From positions 13,998 to 77,997 of the forward strand of contig CAKUTX010000006.1 of the NCBI GenBank assembly GCA_934692485.1: DNA of 64,000 nucleotides. Direction: 5' to 3'. Source of the DNA: an uncultured Candidatus Melainabacteria bacterium. GTDB taxonomy: Bacteria > Cyanobacteriota > Vampirovibrionia > Gastranaerophilales > Gastranaerophilaceae. The position numbers and the translations under genes were made by a program. Position 1 is the first letter of the stretch. Each line of letters starts with the position of its first letter. The notes below the pieces were generated by a model. That model saw only the letters and a program-made list of their open reading frames with translations. It did not search any database and had not been told where the DNA came from. Positions 62,516-64,000 of this stretch are shown here, in pieces.

Positions 62516-63319
62516 ATGCAAAAGTTTTATGAAAAAAACGATATAACTTTATTTCAGGGTGATTGTATTGAGATTTTAAATAGAGCAACTCCTGAATCTA
62601 TAGATATGATTTTTGCAGACCCGCCGTATATGCTTTCTAATGGGGGGATAACCTGTCAATCAGGCAAAGTTGTTTCTGTCAACAAAGGGAAATGGGATGA
62701 AAGCAAAGGCTTGGACGAAGATTTTGAATTCCATCAAAAATGGATTAATGCTTGTAAAAGAGTTTTAAAACCTAACGGAACAATTTGGATTTCGGGTACT
62801 TATCATTCAATTTATGCTTGTGGATTTGCGTTGCAAAAATCTGGCTTTAAAATTTTAAATGATATATGTTGGTTTAAACCGAATGCTTCGCCAAATATGA
62901 GTTGTAGGTATTTTACAGCTAGTCATGAAACTTTATTATGGGCAAGAAAAGACCCAAAAGGCAAGCATACTTTCAATTACGAAGCAATGAAAAATGGGGA
63001 TTGGAACGATGATATTCTTAAAAAGCCAAATAAACAAATGCGTTCGGTTTGGCAAATAGATCCTCCAAAACCTTCAGAAAAAGAATTCGGCAAACACCCG
63101 ACTCAAAAACCTTTAGAATTGTTAAGGCGCATAATCCTTGCGTCAACTAACAAAGGCGATTTAATACTCGATCCATTCACAGGAAGCTCAACTACTGGTA
63201 TAATGGCTTTAGAATTAGGTAGAAAATTTATAGGAATAGATTTAGAAAAAGAATATTTAGACTTATCAATAAAAAGGTTTGAGCAAGTATTTTCAAAGAA
63301 AGATAAAGAATGGCAGTAG
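62516..63319 (+). CDS. DNA adenine methyltransferase, beta class (DpnA-like)
   Basis: 267 residues of the N6/N4 methyltransferase family. The catalytic FADPPYMLSNGGITCQSGK comes first (about 37) and the SAM motif DPFTGSSTTGIMALELG later (about 220), the beta-class order. The sequence resembles the DpnII-system second methyltransferase. TATAAT lies 6 nt before ATG 62516. It overlaps the next methyltransferase gene by 10 nt. Confidence 0.88.
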   Translation: MQKFYEKNDITLFQGDCIEILNRATPESIDMIFADPPYMLSNGGITCQSGKVVSVNKGKWDESKGLDEDFEFHQKWINACKRVLKPNGTIWISGTYHSIYACGFALQKSGFKILNDICWFKPNASPNMSCRYFTASHETLLWARKDPKGKHTFNYEAMKNGDWNDDILKKPNKQMRSVWQIDPPKPSEKEFGKHPTQKPLELLRRIILASTNKGDLILDPFTGSSTTGIMALELGRKFIGIDLEKEYLDLSIKRFEQVFSKKDKEWQ

Positions 63320-64000
63320 TTTTAACGGCTTGCGAGCAGAGGGCGGAACGAAGTGTAGTCCCGTTTAATGCGAGCAAACAAGAAGAAAAATTAAAAAACG
63401 AAACATATCCAATTGTTAAATGGGTTGGTGGAAAACGTCAACTTATGTTTGAATTATTAAAAAATATGCCTAAAACTTATAATAGATATTTTGAGCCTTT
63501 TATCGGCGGTGGTGCTTTGTTCTTTGAATTACAACCTGATAATGCTTATATTTCAGATATGAATGAAGAACTTATAAATTTATATTCTGTTGTGAGAGAT
63601 GATGTTTATGAGTTGATAAAAGATTTAAGTAAACATGAAATTTCAAAAGAATATTTTTTAGAAATTCGTAATACTGATAGGACAGAAGAATACTCTAATC
63701 TTTCAAATGTTGAAAGAGCAAGCCGTTTTATTTACCTTAATAGAACTTGTTTTAATGGTATGTATAGAGTTAATTCTAAAGGCGAATTTAATGTTCCATT
63801 TGGAAATTACAAAAATCCAAGAATTATAGATGAAAATAATCTTTTAAATTGTTCTGAACTTTTAAAAAGGACTGAAATTAAATGTGCAGATTTCTCTGAA
63901 ATTTTAAACAAAGTACAAAAAAATGATTTTGTGTATTTTGATCCGCCTTATGTGCCATTGAATGAAACATCTAGTTTTACATCATATACAAAAGATGGAT
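63310..64000 (+). CDS. Dam-like DNA adenine methyltransferase, alpha class (partial)
   Basis: 230 codons to the window edge, no stop. IVKWVGGKRQL (motif X), FEPFIGGGALFFEL (SAM motif I), RTCFNGMYRVNSKGEFNVPF and VYFDPPYVPL (motif IV) identify a Dam/DpnM-type enzyme likely specific for GATC. The only usual start codon upstream of motif X in frame is ATG 63310, so about 25 N-terminal residues come from a GC-rich repeat (63323-63383) that is not part of the family. Overlaps the preceding gene by 10 nt, probably one operon with a nuclease beyond the edge. Confidence 0.85.
   Translation, partial: MAVVLTACEQRAERSVVPFNASKQEEKLKNETYPIVKWVGGKRQLMFELLKNMPKTYNRYFEPFIGGGALFFELQPDNAYISDMNEELINLYSVVRDDVYELIKDLSKHEISKEYFLEIRNTDRTEEYSNLSNVERASRFIYLNRTCFNGMYRVNSKGEFNVPFGNYKNPRIIDENNLLNCSELLKRTEIKCADFSEILNKVQKNDFVYFDPPYVPLNETSSFTSYTKDG
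63323..63383. repeat. GC-rich repeat within the Dam-like gene start
   Basis: TTTTAACGGCTTGCGAGCAG, GCGGAACGAAGTG and TTTAATGCGAGCAAACAAG resemble the repeat at 62208-62307 and the R1 family, here read as protein. Confidence 0.6.

Noticed and set aside
62640..62647. G6 run in the DpnA-like methyltransferase as a phase-variation tract
   Set aside because: Only six G, and it encodes conserved Gly-Gly of the family motif LSNGGITC.
1..64000. Diversity-generating retroelement reverse transcriptase or template repeat
   Set aside because: No reverse transcriptase frame and no third copy of the shared prepilin 3' end were found in the window; the DGR idea therefore rests only on the variable segments.

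Overview
The window is AT-rich, gene-dense DNA from a bacterium with an outer membrane (TonB/ExbB/ExbD, TolC-like secreted coiled coils). Several lineage-flavoured genes, such as prepilins beginning FTLAEVLITLGIIGVV, small proteins with an ISFTGI motif, SpoIID proteins without sporulation genes and an isolated FixCX pair, suggest a gut member of Gastranaerophilales (Melainabacteria/Vampirovibrionia). That placement is inference. Core metabolism looks anaerobic: 2-oxoacid:ferredoxin oxidoreductase, pyruvate phosphate dikinase and FixCX.

Layout. 1-5.5 kb: 2-oxoacid:ferredoxin oxidoreductase subunits and ppdK. 5.5-6.1 kb: a 99-bp tandem repeat. 6.1-10.1 kb: HU, SpoIID, an unknown gene, a repeat-rich gap and prepilin A. 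10.2-14.6 kb: two secreted barrel-like proteins and a TonB-ExbB-ExbD-ExbD operon. 15-19.1 kb: lineage-specific unknowns. 19.3-25.8 kb: prenyl synthase, lepB, rplI, a P-loop ATPase, folD, rsmD, fixCX. 25.9-31 kb: a pentapeptide-repeat protein and a signalling operon (HD-GYP, TPR, two response regulators). 31-39.9 kb: glycosyltransferase, a dead M48-like protein, phosphohexomutase, pheA, acpS, an isolated phage tail-fibre cassette, tyrS, cysE. 40-48.1 kb: coiled-coil and TolC-like unknowns, lipoate ligase, nusB, ftsY, and an M14 peptidase interrupted by a repeat-flanked DUF559 nuclease domain. 48.3-62 kb: cysS, prepilin B, a second SpoIID protein, murJ, tsaC, lipA, lpd, alr, proBA. 62-64 kb: tRNA-Ser with a duplicated 3' end, then two DNA adenine methyltransferases resembling a DpnII-type system, the second cut by the window end.

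The most unusual content is a set of linked observations. (1) Two paralogous prepilin-like genes each carry a run of exactly ten G between start codon and pilin signal, a candidate phase-variation switch, and each ends in a GC-rich, divergent lectin-like segment followed by an identical 20-nt 3' end, resembling targets of a diversity-generating retroelement. No reverse transcriptase is in the window. (2) GC-rich REP-like repeats occur between genes and are also translated in frame inside three proteins. In one case two inverted copies bracket a DUF559 endonuclease domain inserted into an M14 carboxypeptidase, which looks like a mobile unit. (3) A 17-bp copy of the tRNA-Ser 3' end lies just before the methyltransferase genes. 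Several genes also start 6-9 nt after a good -10 box with no Shine-Dalgarno sequence, suggesting leaderless transcripts.
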